NCBI RefSeq assembly: GCF_902459705.1
Contig: NZ_CABPRU010000013.1
Coordinates: 94,800-158,799 of the forward strand
From: Pandoraea terrigena
GTDB taxonomy: Bacteria > Pseudomonadota > Gammaproteobacteria > Burkholderiales > Burkholderiaceae
Length of the DNA: 64,000 nucleotides
Direction of reading: 5' to 3'
Position 1 is the first letter of the stretch, and each line of letters begins with the position of its first letter. Below are positions 36,039 through 44,985 of this stretch, in pieces. Both the position numbers and the translations under genes were made by a program. Under the pieces are notes generated by a model. That model was given only the letters and a program-made list of their open reading frames with translations, searched no databases and was not told the origin of the DNA.

Positions 36039-37019
36039 TCAGAGGTCATAGACCCTGGCTGTGTTGTCATAAAAAAGCCGTAGCCGATCTTCGACGGAAT
36101 ACGCTCGCGCGATGGCTTTGAAGCCGTCGAAGATATCGGCCATATCGTCCACCACCGTGTCGACCGGATAATTACTTGCGAATGAACAGCGCTGCGTACC
36201 GAAGACGTCGATCGCTGTGCGAACGACCGGGCCATTGGCCTCGACGCTCCACCGCTGTCCTGGCACGCAAATACCCGAAATCTTCAGATGCACATTCCGC
36301 TCGCGGGCGACCGTTTCCAGCGCCAGGCGCCAGGCGCGCAGCCCGTCGGCCGAGCGATCGGATGGCAGACCGGTGTGATTGATAACGATCAGCGTCTCCG
36401 GAAAATCGCGCGCAAGCTCAGCCGCCTCGCCGAAATGCCACCAACTCACCTGAAGCTCGAAAAGCAACGCGCGAGGTCCGAGTCCGGCGTAGCCGTCACG
36501 CCACGCCGGATCGCGCATCGATCCCGGTGCTGTGAAGCGAGACGAGTACTCGTGGCGCGAGACGGCCGTCGGCTTGTGACGGATTCCCTTGACAAGCGGA
36601 TGGCGGGCGTACGTGTCGAGTACCTCGTTCACATCGGCCCTGTCGAGCCACGCCTGTGCGGACATGGCATGCGGAAAACCTTGCTCCTGTGCGAGTGCGT
36701 CCACCCACTGCAATTCACCCAGGGGGTCTTCCGGGTTCCACTCACCCTCGATAAGCACCGTTTTAACGACCCGATGACGCCCCGTCGCGCGAAAATAGTC
36801 GTCTGGCAGGAAGGTTCGCCGTATCTTTTCGTAGCTGCCATAGCGAAAGTTGTCGACCAGCTTGTCCGAGAGCCACGGGTAGTAACCCCGGTCGACATCA
36901 AAAAAATGCTGATGGGCATCTGCGATGGGCAAGTCATCGTCGGACCCCGTCTCGAGGAAGCGACGACGCAATGCGGACGCACTTAGCACCGAGTCCGGAT
37001 CGTGAAAGTTGTCTGACAT
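36039..37019 (-). CDS. Amidohydrolase-family (TIM-barrel) hydrolase, lactonase-like, copy 2
   Basis: A 326-residue amidohydrolase-2 protein. Metal-site motifs: ADAHQHFFD (N-terminal HxH), a barrel Lys/Arg in VKGIRHKP, IVINHTGLP, and FASNYPVD with the terminal Asp. This branch includes 2-pyrone-4,6-dicarboxylate hydrolase and L-fucono- or L-rhamnono-lactonases, which open cyclic esters. It has an extra N-terminal 30 residues relative to its neighbour paralogue at 37114-38055. The two side-by-side copies suggest two lactone or related ring-opening steps or two stereoisomers. Substrate is not readable. Confidence 0.78.
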   Translation of the reverse strand: MSDNFHDPDSVLSASALRRRFLETGSDDDLPIADAHQHFFDVDRGYYPWLSDKLVDNFRYGSYEKIRRTFLPDDYFRATGRHRVVKTVLIEGEWNPEDPLGELQWVDALAQEQGFPHAMSAQAWLDRADVNEVLDTYARHPLVKGIRHKPTAVSRHEYSSRFTAPGSMRDPAWRDGYAGLGPRALLFELQVSWWHFGEAAELARDFPETLIVINHTGLPSDRSADGLRAWRLALETVARERNVHLKISGICVPGQRWSVEANGPVVRTAIDVFGTQRCSFASNYPVDTVVDDMADIFDGFKAIARAYSVEDRLRLFYDNTARVYDL

Positions 37020-37113
37020 AGGCGGCGCTGTCCTAGAATGTCTCGTATGCGAAATCCGGCAGCGCGTGCCGCCGGATAATGTGGCGCGTCAAAACCATGC
37101 GGATAGATGAAGA

Positions 37114-38055
37114 TCAGAGCAGATCGATCCGATAGAATCGCAACGCGTTGCGAAAGAAGATTTTCTCCTGGGCTTCGCGCCCCAGCGGTTCGAGCATGGC
37201 GCGCATGCTATCGACAAGCACGTCGTAGCGCACCCGCAGACCAGCCACTGGAAAATTGCTCGCGAACATGCATCGATCCACACCAAAAATCGACACGGCA
37301 TCAAGCACGATTTGCCGGTTGTCCTCGTAGCGCCAAGGTGCGTCCCGGAGGCCAAACTCCGAGAGCTTCACGTGAACGTTCGGTTGCTTCGCAAGTTGCT
37401 CCATCCAACCACGCCAACGCGCCAACCCTTCAGGACTCCGATCCCACGGAAACCCGGTGTGGTTCAGGACGATCATTGTGTTCGGAAACTGACGCGCGAC
37501 TTCCGCCGCGTCGGGCAGATGCCACGGCGGCACGCGTAAATCCCATGACAGGCCAAATCTCTCCAGCAAGGAAAAGCCGCGCAGCCACGCGGGATCCTGC
37601 ATCGTGCCGGGCGCCCGCTTGATCGATTCGTTCGGCCGATGCGACGTCACTGGCTTGGAGCGAATACCTCGAACCAGCGAAAACTCGGCGTGTCGCGCGA
37701 GAATCTCTTCCGTGTCGGGCCGGTCGAACCACGCATGTGCGACGACTGCACTCGGGAACGTGTGCTTGGCGTGCACTTCGTGCAACCAGCGCGTCTCGGC
37801 AATCTGTTCGTCACGCGCGCGTTCCGCTTCGACATGGACCGTTGCGATAACCGGCTGTCTGTCAACGTTCGCCAAGAAGTGCCGCGGGAGAAAGTCGCGA
37901 CAGATGCCGCGATAGTCACCGAGGAAAAAGTCGTCGTGATACGCGTCCTGCAACCAGGGATAGCGTCCCGAGGATAAATTCCACAGATGGTGATGTGCAT
38001 CGACGATGGGTATCTCGTTCTCGCCGATTGGCGTTTTTGCGTCAATATGAATCAT
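37114..38055 (-). CDS. Amidohydrolase-family (TIM-barrel) hydrolase, lactonase-like, copy 1
   Basis: A 313-residue paralogue of the next gene in the operon: VDAHHHLWN at the N-terminus, VRGIRSKPV, MIVLNHTGFPWDRS and FASNFPV. Same fold and presumably the same chemistry (lactone or related C-O/C-C hydrolysis), but with a clearly diverged sequence, so probably a different substrate rather than a recent duplication. Transcribed in the Fe-ADH-to-KGSADH operon, 43 bases after the FlK-like gene. Cytosolic; no signal peptide. Confidence 0.78.
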   Translation of the reverse strand: MIHIDAKTPIGENEIPIVDAHHHLWNLSSGRYPWLQDAYHDDFFLGDYRGICRDFLPRHFLANVDRQPVIATVHVEAERARDEQIAETRWLHEVHAKHTFPSAVVAHAWFDRPDTEEILARHAEFSLVRGIRSKPVTSHRPNESIKRAPGTMQDPAWLRGFSLLERFGLSWDLRVPPWHLPDAAEVARQFPNTMIVLNHTGFPWDRSPEGLARWRGWMEQLAKQPNVHVKLSEFGLRDAPWRYEDNRQIVLDAVSIFGVDRCMFASNFPVAGLRVRYDVLVDSMRAMLEPLGREAQEKIFFRNALRFYRIDLL

Positions 38056-38098
38056 TGCCGAATACGCTCCGGGCGCGTGGCCGTCAGTCCGGCGACAT

Positions 38099-38527
38099 TC
38101 ATAAACCCATCATTCCCGCACGGCTTGCCTTCTCCGCTACCCGCGACTTGAGCTTCTCGACGTTCACGATGAATCGCGAATGGCTCCCAGCGCAGACTTG
38201 TTCAACGTCGTCGAATACCGCGATATCGAACTTGACGGCGCGTCCTTCGATTTTGGCAAGCGTCACGTCAATGCGCACGCGCATGTCGAGCAGCGTCGCT
38301 CCCGTGTGAGCGATATCGACGGCAATGCCAACCGAGTTCTCGCCGACGTCAATATAGTCGAGCAGGCTGTCAAGGCAAACCTGCTCGATATCGTTGACCA
38401 ATTGTGGTGTGGCGTAGACGCGCAGCGCCTCGCCGAGAAACGAGATCGTGCGCGCGCGGTCGACGTTGAGCGTGCGCGAGAATACCGCGCCAACGCGCAG
38501 GGAGTCTTTAATCATCTGCGGAATCAT
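38099..38527 (-). CDS. FlK-like hotdog acyl-CoA thioesterase
   Basis: A 142-residue single hotdog protein resembling the fluoroacetyl-CoA thioesterase FlK group. T40 (ATPQLV), E48 (DIEQVC) and H74 (DIAHTG) sit at the spacing of the FlK catalytic triad (T42, E50, H76), and GSHSRFIVNVEKL matches the C-terminal strand. It would hydrolyse a short or unusual acyl-CoA to free acid. In an operon with a CaiB transferase it may recycle CoA or release a product; substrate is unknown. ATG 38527 is used; ATG 38515 is an alternative. Overlaps nothing and lies 33 bases after the TRAP permease. Confidence 0.75.
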   Translation of the reverse strand: MIPQMIKDSLRVGAVFSRTLNVDRARTISFLGEALRVYATPQLVNDIEQVCLDSLLDYIDVGENSVGIAVDIAHTGATLLDMRVRIDVTLAKIEGRAVKFDIAVFDDVEQVCAGSHSRFIVNVEKLKSRVAEKASRAGMMGL

Positions 38528-38560
38528 CCAATCAGGCAGTCAATGGGAATGCATCGAATT

Positions 38561-40459
38561 TCATGTCGCGGACAGGAAGCCCGTCGATACCCAAGGTACG
38601 GCTACAAGCACCAGCAACGCCACTGCGAGCGCACCGAGATAAGGCCACACGCGCTTCATCGCACCGTCCGGATCGACTTTCGCGATCGCACACGCAGCGT
38701 AGAATCCGACGCCAAACGGAGGTGCGAACAACCCCAGGCCCATCGCGAAGATTGCGACCATGGCGTACTGCACCTCATTAATACCAAGCGTTCGTGCGAC
38801 GGGGAACAACAAGGGACCGAAGAGCACAATGGCCGGAATGCCCTCTAGAAAACTGCCCAGCACGACGAATGCGACCGCCGAGATCAGCAGGAACCCGGTG
38901 GCGCCTCCGGGCGCGTTGGACATCAGATCGGTTAGTTGGCGAGAGAAGCCCGACTGGGTCAATGCCCACGCCATCGCCGTCGCACATCCGATGATGATGA
39001 GGATCGCCCCCGAGAGAGACGCCGTGCTTACGATGATCGGATAGAGACGCCTCCACTCGAACGACCGATAAAACGTCAGACCAACAACGAACGTGTAAGC
39101 CACGCCGACAGAGGCAACCTCCGTGGCCGTCGCAATTCCTTCGACGACCGCGGCGCGAATCACGAATGGCAGCGCAAGCGCAGGCAAGGCGATCAGGAAT
39201 GCTTTCCCGACTTCACGCGGCCTGGAGCGCTCCACTTCCTTGAGATCGCGCTTGCGGTTCTTCAGCCAGATGACGACAATCATGGCGATCGCGCCAACGA
39301 CGGCAGGCATGAATCCGCCGGTGAACAGCGCGGAAATCGACACCCCCGTGACCGAGCCGATGGTGATCAGCACGAGGCTGGGTGGGATGGTCTCCGACAT
39401 GGCGCCGGACGCGCTCAGCATCGCGACCAACTCATTCTCGTCCTCTCCACGCGCCTTCATCTCGGGGAACAGCGCTGGAGCAACGGCCGCCATATCCGCC
39501 GCCTTCGACCCGGAAATCCCGCTCACCAGATATATCGCGCCGATCAGCACGTAGGACAGTCCGCCCTTGAAATGCCCGATCAGCGAGGCGAGGAAGCGGA
39601 TCATCGCCTGCGCCATGCCCATCGCCTCGATCAGTGCGCCCAGGAACACGAAAAGCGGGATGGCGAGAAGGATGAGGCTCGACATGCCTTCGTCGATTCG
39701 CCCCATCACGACCAGCATGGGCGTAGACGTCACGGTGCAGAGATAAGCCACCGTAGACAGACCGAATGCGGCCATGATCGGCACGCCGATCACGATCATG
39801 AAAATGACGGCCGCCACGAAGAAGATAACAAGGTTCCAGTTGCCAAGCGCGACCATCTCCGCCTTCAAGGTCAAGAGCGCAAGCGCGACGCCGGCCGCGA
39901 TCCCGGCCGACACGAAGAAGTGCAGCGCACGCGCCTGCTCCATGAGACGCGCCACTGAAATGGCGAGCATCAGCGTGAGCCCAATCGCCAGCGCCGCGAC
40001 GCGAAAGCCGTTGGAGATTTCAAGCGCAGCACTTGTAATCGCCCACTCCTCCGAGACGTACTCCCACGCCGGCGAGAGCAGCGAGAGCATGAAGGCAATC
40101 ACGATGACTGAGCCGAAGGTATCGACGAACGCGCGTCTCGAAGGAGGCAAGTGGGCAATGAACGTCGTCAATCGCATGTGTTCGTTGCGGCGCAACGCAA
40201 TGACCGCTCCCAGCATTGCGAGCCAGATAAACAGCAGCGTCGCCAGTTCGTCGCCCCAGATAAGCGGATCATGCAGCGCGTACCGATAGAAGACATTTGC
40301 GAACAGCAGGACAACCTCGCCCACGACAAGCGCTGCCGCGGAAAGCTCGGTTGACCATCGGATGCACAGATCGAGGACATGCCCAGCCTTTCCCACTGGC
40401 CCCAAAGGCTTGCTCGCCCCCGTCAAAGGAAGGTTTCCCATAGAAATGTCGGTGCTCAT
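38561..40459 (-). CDS. Fused TRAP transporter permease (DctQ-DctM), second copy
   Basis: A 632-residue fused permease paralogous to 10831-12750: the DctQ part has FYRYALHDPLIWGDELATLLF, the DctM part PLFVFLGALIEAMGMAQAM, SGISGSKAADMAA and EGIATATEVASVG. Starts 13 bases after the binding-protein gene. It imports an organic acid with Na+. The high similarity to the first copy shows both systems descend from one TRAP module that was recruited for different substrates. Confidence 0.9.
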   Translation of the reverse strand: MSTDISMGNLPLTGASKPLGPVGKAGHVLDLCIRWSTELSAAALVVGEVVLLFANVFYRYALHDPLIWGDELATLLFIWLAMLGAVIALRRNEHMRLTTFIAHLPPSRRAFVDTFGSVIVIAFMLSLLSPAWEYVSEEWAITSAALEISNGFRVAALAIGLTLMLAISVARLMEQARALHFFVSAGIAAGVALALLTLKAEMVALGNWNLVIFFVAAVIFMIVIGVPIMAAFGLSTVAYLCTVTSTPMLVVMGRIDEGMSSLILLAIPLFVFLGALIEAMGMAQAMIRFLASLIGHFKGGLSYVLIGAIYLVSGISGSKAADMAAVAPALFPEMKARGEDENELVAMLSASGAMSETIPPSLVLITIGSVTGVSISALFTGGFMPAVVGAIAMIVVIWLKNRKRDLKEVERSRPREVGKAFLIALPALALPFVIRAAVVEGIATATEVASVGVAYTFVVGLTFYRSFEWRRLYPIIVSTASLSGAILIIIGCATAMAWALTQSGFSRQLTDLMSNAPGGATGFLLISAVAFVVLGSFLEGIPAIVLFGPLLFPVARTLGINEVQYAMVAIFAMGLGLFAPPFGVGFYAACAIAKVDPDGAMKRVWPYLGALAVALLVLVAVPWVSTGFLSAT

Positions 40460-40472
40460 GATCCGTCCCCCG

Positions 40473-41504
40473 TCAGGAAAGCTGCCCGGAGTACTTCTCC
40501 AGCAGGGCCCACGCCGCGTCGCCATACTTCTTCCTCCATTCCGCGTAGAAACCCTTTTTCTGCAATTCGGAACGGAATAGCTGTCGGTCGACTGTGTTGA
40601 ATGTGATGCCCTTGGCACTCAGCGTGGGCTCCAGGCTGTGATTCAGTGCAATGACTTCTTCGCGTTGTTTCATGGCGGCGGCATTGATGTTCTTCGCGAT
40701 GATCTCCTGCACGTCCTTCGGAAGCTTTGGCCAGGTCTTGCCACTCGCAAGCAGCCAGAATCCGTTCCAAATGTGTCCGGTCAACGAGCAGTATTTCTGG
40801 ACCTCGTAAAGGCGCGTGGACTGCACAACCACGAGCGGATTCTCCTGCCCTTCGACCACCTTGGTCTGAAGGGCGGAATAGGTCTCATTGATGCTGATAC
40901 CGGTCGGCGCCGCGCCGAACGCCTTGAACATCGATGTCCATAGCGGACTCACAAGCACGCGAATCTTGAAGCCCTTGAGGTCGGCCGGCGTCTTGATGGG
41001 ACGCGTGGAACTGGTAATTTGGCGAAAGCCGTTGTTCCAAACCTTGTCCATCGCGATGAGACCTGTCTTCGCCACCTCGGCCCTCACGTGCGTGCCAAGT
41101 TCGCCGTCCATCGCGGCCCACACGGCGTCGTAGTTCTTGAATGCGAACGGAACGCTTTCGATCGAGGCGACAGGAATGAGCGTCGAGAGGATGGCCCCGG
41201 GCAGCGGAATGAAATCGACCCCGCCCGCACGAACCTGTGAAAGCATGTCGGTATCACCGCCCATCTGCGCGTTCGCGTAGATCTGTAGGTCGACCCGACC
41301 GTTCGTTTCTTTCTTGATTGCCACCGACGCGTCACGCATGTGTGCGTTCAGAGGATGGCTATCTGGCAGGCTGCTCGCGTACTTGAGTACGATGGGCGCC
41401 CCCTGTCCAAACGCGAAATTCGACTGCACCAAGCCGGTCGCCGTTGCGGCTACGGCCACGCCTGCCGTCGTCAGGAAATTCCGACGGGATATCGTTCCAC
41501 TCAT
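40473..41504 (-). CDS. TRAP transporter substrate-binding protein, second copy
   Basis: A 343-residue DctP-family receptor with a clear twin-arginine signal (SRRNFLTTAGVAVAATATG). Mature motifs: YASSLPDSHPLNAHM, MGGDTDMLSQVRAGG, FKIRVLVSP with the carboxylate-binding Arg, ETYSALQTKVVEGQENP. AGGAG precedes the ATG. Paralogue of 12752-13804. It defines the specificity of the permease that follows and is presumably the entry point of the nine-gene pathway. Confidence 0.9.
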   Translation of the reverse strand: MSGTISRRNFLTTAGVAVAATATGLVQSNFAFGQGAPIVLKYASSLPDSHPLNAHMRDASVAIKKETNGRVDLQIYANAQMGGDTDMLSQVRAGGVDFIPLPGAILSTLIPVASIESVPFAFKNYDAVWAAMDGELGTHVRAEVAKTGLIAMDKVWNNGFRQITSSTRPIKTPADLKGFKIRVLVSPLWTSMFKAFGAAPTGISINETYSALQTKVVEGQENPLVVVQSTRLYEVQKYCSLTGHIWNGFWLLASGKTWPKLPKDVQEIIAKNINAAAMKQREEVIALNHSLEPTLSAKGITFNTVDRQLFRSELQKKGFYAEWRKKYGDAAWALLEKYSGQLS

Positions 41505-41587
41505 ATTTGTCTCCTAAGCTTTTCGTCGTGCGTGATAGATCGCATCTTTGACCATCGGGGGCTCGTTTGCGCACACCCCCTTCACCT

Positions 41588-42787
41588 TTACTTTGTCAAT
41601 GCAATAACTGCCTTCTCTTCGATCAGTCGGTCGACCTCATCGGCCGTATAGCCCGCCTCCCTCAGTACCTCCCGCGTGTGTTGGCCGAGCAGCGGCGCCG
41701 GCCGGCTGCCCGTGCGCTCCCCCTCGGAGAAATGGATGGGCAACCCGAGACCGCGGACCTTTCCCGCCACGGGGTGGTCCGTCTCGACGATCATGTCACG
41801 GGCAATCGTCTGCGGGTGCGCCAGCGCGGCAGCGATATCGAGCACGGGCCCGGCGGGCAAACCAATCTGATCGAAGCACGTCATCCAGTCCGCAGTGGTG
41901 CGTCGAACGAGGAGTTCGTTGAGGATTGCAACCAGTTCGTCTCGATGCGCGAGTCGTAGCGCGTTGGTCTCGAACCGAGAATCCGTTGCCAGTTGCGGTG
42001 CGTCCAACACTTCGAGCAAGCGCTCGTAATTGCTTTGGTTGGCAGCACCGATGTTGATCCAGCCATCACGGGTTTTGAACACCTGATAAGGCGCGCTCGT
42101 GGAATTCGCCGAGCCCATCTTTGGCAGCAGTGTGCCGTCAGCGAGATAGCTCGCTGCCGGCCAGTACATTTGCTGCAAGCCCGCCTCGAACAGGGACGTG
42201 TCAACCATCTGGCCTCGTCCCGTGCGAAGCTTCTGCGCATACGCTGCAGCGATACCGAGCGCGGCGAGAATGCCAGAGTTGATATCGGCGACAGGGGAGC
42301 CTGCCTTGATGGGTTCACGCCCTTCCTCGCCCGTCATGCTCATCATGCCGCTCATGCCCTGCGCGATCAAATCGAAGCCGCCCTTTTCGCCGAACGGGCC
42401 GGTACGCCCGAAGCCCGAAATTGCGCAATAGATGAGCCCCGGATTGACCGTTTTTAGCGTGTCGTAGCCGAGGCCAAACTTCTCCATCGTCCCCGCGCGA
42501 TAGTTTTCGGTGACGACATCTGCATCAGCGAGCAAACGTTTAAGCACGGCTCGCCCACTCTCGCTTTTGAGATTGAGGCCGATTCCACGCTTGTTGCGAT
42601 TGACAATCATGAACGACGCGGACTCACCACCTGGCAGGATGGGCGAGAAGCGCCGCGAGTCGTCCCCATCTGGCACCTTCTCGACCTTGACGACGTCCGC
42701 CCCCATGTCGGCCAGCATCATGCCGCACACCGGGCCGGACATGATGTGCGCCAGCTCGACAACTTTCATTCCACTCAGCGGACCCAT
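41588..42787 (-). CDS. CaiB/BaiF family (class III) CoA-transferase
   Basis: A 399-residue class III CoA-transferase: GMKVVELAHIMSGPVCGMMLADMGADVVKVEK at the N-terminal, LNLKSESGRAVLKRLL, FDLIAQGMSG, GSPVADINSG containing the likely nucleophilic Asp, and the late PAGPVLDI. Such enzymes form interlocked dimers and move CoA between carboxylates (formyl-, succinyl-, oxalyl- and itaconyl-type). ATG 42787 lies one base after the hydratase-like stop. Together they would activate the imported acid and hydrate or isomerise its CoA ester. Confidence 0.88.
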   Translation of the reverse strand: MGPLSGMKVVELAHIMSGPVCGMMLADMGADVVKVEKVPDGDDSRRFSPILPGGESASFMIVNRNKRGIGLNLKSESGRAVLKRLLADADVVTENYRAGTMEKFGLGYDTLKTVNPGLIYCAISGFGRTGPFGEKGGFDLIAQGMSGMMSMTGEEGREPIKAGSPVADINSGILAALGIAAAYAQKLRTGRGQMVDTSLFEAGLQQMYWPAASYLADGTLLPKMGSANSTSAPYQVFKTRDGWINIGAANQSNYERLLEVLDAPQLATDSRFETNALRLAHRDELVAILNELLVRRTTADWMTCFDQIGLPAGPVLDIAAALAHPQTIARDMIVETDHPVAGKVRGLGLPIHFSEGERTGSRPAPLLGQHTREVLREAGYTADEVDRLIEEKAVIALTK

Positions 42788-42788
42788 T

Positions 42789-43568
42789 TCACTTTCCCTT
42801 GAAGATTGGTTTCTGTTTTGCGCTGAATGCCTCGGCGCCGATGCGAAAGTCCTCGGTGTCGAAGCAGTCGAGCGCGGATTCGATCTCGAACGACGACAGC
42901 TCGGGCGAACACATGAGCCGATTGGCCGCATGCTTGTGCCAACGGGCAACGAGCGGCGCACCATGCGCGATACGGCGAGCGGTCGATATGGCTTCGACTT
43001 CCACTTCGCTGTCGGCCACCACGCGCGAGACGATACCGTTGGCTAGCGACGCGGGCGCGTCGAAAATGCGCCCTTCGAGCACGATCTCCATCGCTACCGA
43101 GCGACCAGCCACTCGGATCAGCGCAGCGAGTTCGCCATAGGACATCGTCAGGCCAAGCCGGCCGACCGGGGCTCCGAACCGGCTTGATTCGCCGCAGATG
43201 CGAATGTCGCAGAGCGACGCAATTTCTAGCCCGCCACCCACGCATACGCCATGAATCATGGCCACGACCGGATGACGGCATTGCTCGATCGCCGTCATCG
43301 CCGCAGTTGTGACCTCGGCATAGGCGCGTGCTTGTTCCCTATTCGCGCGGCAGGTTGCGAATTCGTTGATGTCAGCGCCCGCCGCGAATGCCTGGGTCCC
43401 CGCGCCACGCAGGACCACGCAGCGAACGCTGCCTTCGTCCGAGAGCGCTTCCATGGCCACGCCGAGTTCGCGCCACATCGACAAGGTGAGCGCATTGAGC
43501 CGCTCCGGATTGTCGAGCGAAACGATCGCAATATCGCCGTCTCGCTCAACGCGTACTTTGTCACCCAT
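42789..43568 (-). CDS. Enoyl-CoA hydratase/isomerase-family protein
   Basis: A 259-residue crotonase-fold protein. The oxyanion-hole segments are AFAAGADINEF and GVCVGGGLEIASLCDIRI. The usual Glu of the first catalytic block is not obvious (GAPVGRLGLTMSYGEL), so the reaction may be isomerisation, dehydration or hydrolysis rather than standard hydration. Start 43568 has GAGGAAA. It is coupled to the CaiB-type gene downstream (one base gap) and follows the Fe-ADH by about 100 bases. Confidence 0.82.
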   Translation of the reverse strand: MGDKVRVERDGDIAIVSLDNPERLNALTLSMWRELGVAMEALSDEGSVRCVVLRGAGTQAFAAGADINEFATCRANREQARAYAEVTTAAMTAIEQCRHPVVAMIHGVCVGGGLEIASLCDIRICGESSRFGAPVGRLGLTMSYGELAALIRVAGRSVAMEIVLEGRIFDAPASLANGIVSRVVADSEVEVEAISTARRIAHGAPLVARWHKHAANRLMCSPELSSFEIESALDCFDTEDFRIGAEAFSAKQKPIFKGK

Positions 43569-43667
43569 GTTTTCCTCTGTGAGTTGCAACCGTATTGCGG
43601 AAAAGGTGCGGCAACGACGTGCGAATCGTTGATTCACGCCCCGCCACGAGGGCTTTCCGCGTAAGTG

Positions 43668-44807
43668 CTAGAACGACGCTTCCAGGAGATGCGCGTAATC
43701 GCGCTCCGACGCGATGCGTGGATTCGTCTTGTGGCTGTGATCTTTCAATGCGCCCTGCACGATCGCGGCAAACATGTCGCGCGTAACGCCAACATCGGCG
43801 AGCGTCGTTGGCAAGCCGAGCCGGCGCGTCATCTCACGGATCGATGCACCGACACTTGACGTGTCGACCAGTCCCATCGCCAGCGCGAGTCGATCCAACT
43901 TGCCCTCTTGCTGAACGGTCGGCGCGTTGCGATTGAAGTCAATCACCGCCGGCAGGAAAATCGCGTTTAACGTGCCGTGGTGCAGTCGTGGGTTGATGCC
44001 ACCCAGCGAATGGCTCAGGCTGTGCACGCACCCCAGACCTTTCTGAAAGGCAAGTGCACCCTCCATCGAGGCACTCATCATGTTCATACGTGCGACTTTG
44101 TCGTCCGGGTGTGATGTGGCGCGCTCGATATGCCTCCATGCACGCCACAGCCCGTCGAGCGCGATGCCGTCGGCGGCCGGATTGAACGCCGGCGACATGA
44201 ACGTTTCCACGCAGTGCGCTATGGCATCCATGCCTGTCGCTGCCGTCAATGCAGCAGGAAGTCCCATCGTCAGATTCGGGTCACAGATTGCCGAGCGCGG
44301 TACGACGAAAGGGGAAATGACGCCGACCTTTCGGCCGTCGTCGAGAATGAGGATCGCGCCCCGGCCGACTTCACTGCCGGTACCGGCGGTCGTCGGAATG
44401 GCGATGACGGGAGCGGTAGCCGACGTGATCCGCGTCGCCCCTCCCTCGATCACGGCAAAGCTTTGCAACGGACCGTCATGTGTGGCACAGACTGCCACCC
44501 CTTTCGCCAGATCGATCGATGACCCCCCGCCTACGGCGATGACACCGTCGCAATCGTTCTCGACGAATACCGCGACCGCCTCGCGCACGGCGCGCTCGTT
44601 CGGATTTGGGGGCGTGCCGTCGTATATGGGCACCTCGTCGTCGCTTGCCAGAGCCTCAAGAACCTGATCAACGATGCCTGCAACGCGGATGCCCTTGTCG
44701 GTCACGATCATCGGGCGGCGGACGCCGACTCGCTCACATTCACTTCGCAGCAGCCGAATGGCACCGAAGTCGAACTGAATCTGGGTGACGTAATTAATGA
44801 GCGACAT
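43668..44807 (-). CDS. Iron-containing alcohol dehydrogenase family (group III)
   Basis: A 379-residue metal-dependent ADH: GGGSSIDLAKG (NAD site), GTGSEVGRGAI, DPNLTMGLPAALTAATGMDAIAHCVE, and H ligands in HCVET and HSLSHSLGG. Maleylacetate reductase, lactaldehyde reductase and 4-hydroxybutyrate dehydrogenase belong to this family. First gene of the nine-gene operon and divergent from a LysR gene. Its alcohol or hydroxy acid substrate is unknown. The end product route through KGSADH suggests a hydroxy-acid to oxo-acid step. Confidence 0.85.
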   Translation of the reverse strand: MSLINYVTQIQFDFGAIRLLRSECERVGVRRPMIVTDKGIRVAGIVDQVLEALASDDEVPIYDGTPPNPNERAVREAVAVFVENDCDGVIAVGGGSSIDLAKGVAVCATHDGPLQSFAVIEGGATRITSATAPVIAIPTTAGTGSEVGRGAILILDDGRKVGVISPFVVPRSAICDPNLTMGLPAALTAATGMDAIAHCVETFMSPAFNPAADGIALDGLWRAWRHIERATSHPDDKVARMNMMSASMEGALAFQKGLGCVHSLSHSLGGINPRLHHGTLNAIFLPAVIDFNRNAPTVQQEGKLDRLALAMGLVDTSSVGASIREMTRRLGLPTTLADVGVTRDMFAAIVQGALKDHSHKTNPRIASERDYAHLLEASF

Positions 44808-44985
44808 TGACTTGCCTCGAAGTTATATTAAACATGTTTCCCCAGCCACTTCATCCCCGAATTCCCCGGGTTTACGTTACCGCCAATCCTTTGCCAACTG
44901 GGACTTCATGAGGCAGTATAGGCATCACTCCTTTCGTCCGAAACTGAGAGGATTTGATACTGATATAACTTTTCCTCATTCAAGA
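44808..44985. promoter_or_regulatory. Divergent Fe-ADH/LysR promoter region
   Basis: An AT-rich spacer of 178 bases that differs in composition from its surroundings. It contains a perfect palindrome AAACATGTTT (44830-44839) just upstream of the Fe-ADH start and a TGATATAAC stretch near 44961-44969 upstream of LysR. LysR proteins usually bind such interrupted dyads between divergent genes. No single -35/-10 pair is convincing. Confidence 0.4.

Noticed and set aside
41588..42787. The CaiB-type gene as the itaconate CoA-transferase for the MaoC-CitE pair
   Set aside because: It lies 20 kb away in a different operon with its own regulator and transporter.
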